A stretch of 64,000 nt of DNA from Clostridiales bacterium Firm_04 (lineage in GTDB: Bacteria; Bacillota; Clostridia; Oscillospirales; Ruminococcaceae), in NCBI GenBank assembly GCA_001603005.1, contig LVAJ01000030.1:62001-126000 (forward strand), read 5' to 3'. The notes beneath the pieces are model-generated. The model saw only the letters and a list, made by a program, of their open reading frames with translations, had not been told where the DNA came from and made no database searches. Positions 63,423 to 64,000 of this stretch are shown piece after piece (the first letter of the stretch is position 1; each line of letters starts with the position of its first letter). The translations under genes were made by a program, and so were the position numbers.

Positions 63423-63957
63423 ATTGATAACCCCTTTCCGTAAGTTCCGCGAGCAGTTTTTTTCTGGCGCGGAACAGTCTGGTTTTCGCCGCAGTTTCGC
63501 TGATGCTCAGTTCATCTGCGATCTGCGGGAGTTTTTCGCAGTAAAAATAGTACCGCAGCAGGATTTCCCGATCGGCTGGCGGCAGGCTGTCGATCGCCGA
63601 ACGGACCGATTCGGCAAGCAGCTTCTGCTCCGTTTCCGCGGTGAGGTCCGCTTCGCTTTGCAGTTCGATCTCGTCGATCGGAACCGTAAAGCGGAGCCGC
63701 CGCAGACGGTCAACAGAGAGATTCCGCGCAATGACGGCAAGATAGGAACGCAGCGCACCGGTACGCAGCCTTTCCGCGTTCTGCCAGACGTTCAGGAATA
63801 CATCTGCTGCAATTTCTTCTGTATCATGCACCGAAAGCGAACCGCGTCCGACATTCCGGATGATTGTGCTGACATAGGCACTGTATGTGCGGATGAGTGT
63901 TTGCAGTGCATGCTCATTCTGCTGCTTCAGCAGCCGGATGAGTGTTTCCTCCTGCAT
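63403..63957 (-). CDS. ECF-family RNA polymerase sigma factor
   Basis: The 184-residue protein has region 2 (DTEEIAADVFLNVWQNAERLRTGALRSYLAVIARNLSVDRLRR, about 45-90) and region 4 (IDSLPPADREILLRYYFYCEKLPQIADELSISETAAKTRLFRARKKL, about 118-170). Length and order are typical of ECF sigma factors. It precedes and overlaps the membrane anti-sigma gene, so the pair forms a signal module. Target promoters are unknown. Confidence 0.95.
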   Translation of the reverse strand: MQEETLIRLLKQQNEHALQTLIRTYSAYVSTIIRNVGRGSLSVHDTEEIAADVFLNVWQNAERLRTGALRSYLAVIARNLSVDRLRRLRFTVPIDEIELQSEADLTAETEQKLLAESVRSAIDSLPPADREILLRYYFYCEKLPQIADELSISETAAKTRLFRARKKLLAELTERGYQYEEESV

Positions 63958-64000
63958 CTCTGCACCTCCCTTCTCTGCTTATTAGAACGGATGAGACCGG

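Overview
The window looks like the replication-origin region of a spore-forming, anaerobic Clostridia genome, most likely Oscillospiraceae/Ruminococcus-like. This rests on gene content and protein style: a dnaA-dnaN-S4-recF-remB-gyrB-gyrA block, sporulation genes spoVAC and spoIIP, a flavodiiron-rubredoxin fusion, DUF6440, DUF4830 and YcxB-like families, and a moderately GC-rich composition. It is inference; no database search was possible.

Layout. Bases 1-12.2 kb (minus strand) hold a purine operon: purE, two small DUF6440-like proteins, purC, purF, purM, purN, an IMP cyclohydrolase of the archaeal PurO type, a stand-alone AICAR transformylase, a histidine phosphatase and purD, which runs off the left edge. 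A WG-like secreted protein and a GT2 glycosyltransferase with a long acidic tail lie upstream. 12.2-31 kb is mixed housekeeping: HTH regulator, class-1c aminotransferase, solitary spoVAC, flavodiiron protein, D-2-hydroxyacid dehydrogenase, MsmK/UgpC-type ATPase, rsuA, nrdR, secDF, purB, an SDR, a phosphopantetheinyl transferase and deoC. 31-42 kb is the replication block, with oriC most likely between dnaN and dnaA. Transcription diverges at about 42.2 kb, where a YfhO-like membrane protein and spoIIP point the other way.

47-54 kb holds two tRNA genes (Arg-CCG, Thr-CGT), each followed by decayed copies of its own 3' end, a divergent metG, a SipW-like membrane protein without a visible catalytic serine, and one copy of a palindromic dispersed repeat. 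53.9-61.2 kb is an AT-richer accessory island: a strong promoter, a Cys-rich secreted protein whose start codon appears destroyed by one missing base, three paralogous lipoproteins with an invariant Cx4CxHx4C motif plus a fourth aborted copy, and an ABC-2 type transporter translationally coupled to them. This island is the best candidate here for an undescribed system. 61.2-64 kb holds a SUKH-family protein and an ECF sigma/anti-sigma pair.

The most notable observations are a PurF whose glutaminase active site is erased, a split PurH, tRNA-derived repeat arrays, a head-to-head palindromic repeat family whose best copy sits between duplicated terminator hairpins, a degenerate KMSKS loop in MetRS, and unusual residues at the GyrA quinolone-contact positions.
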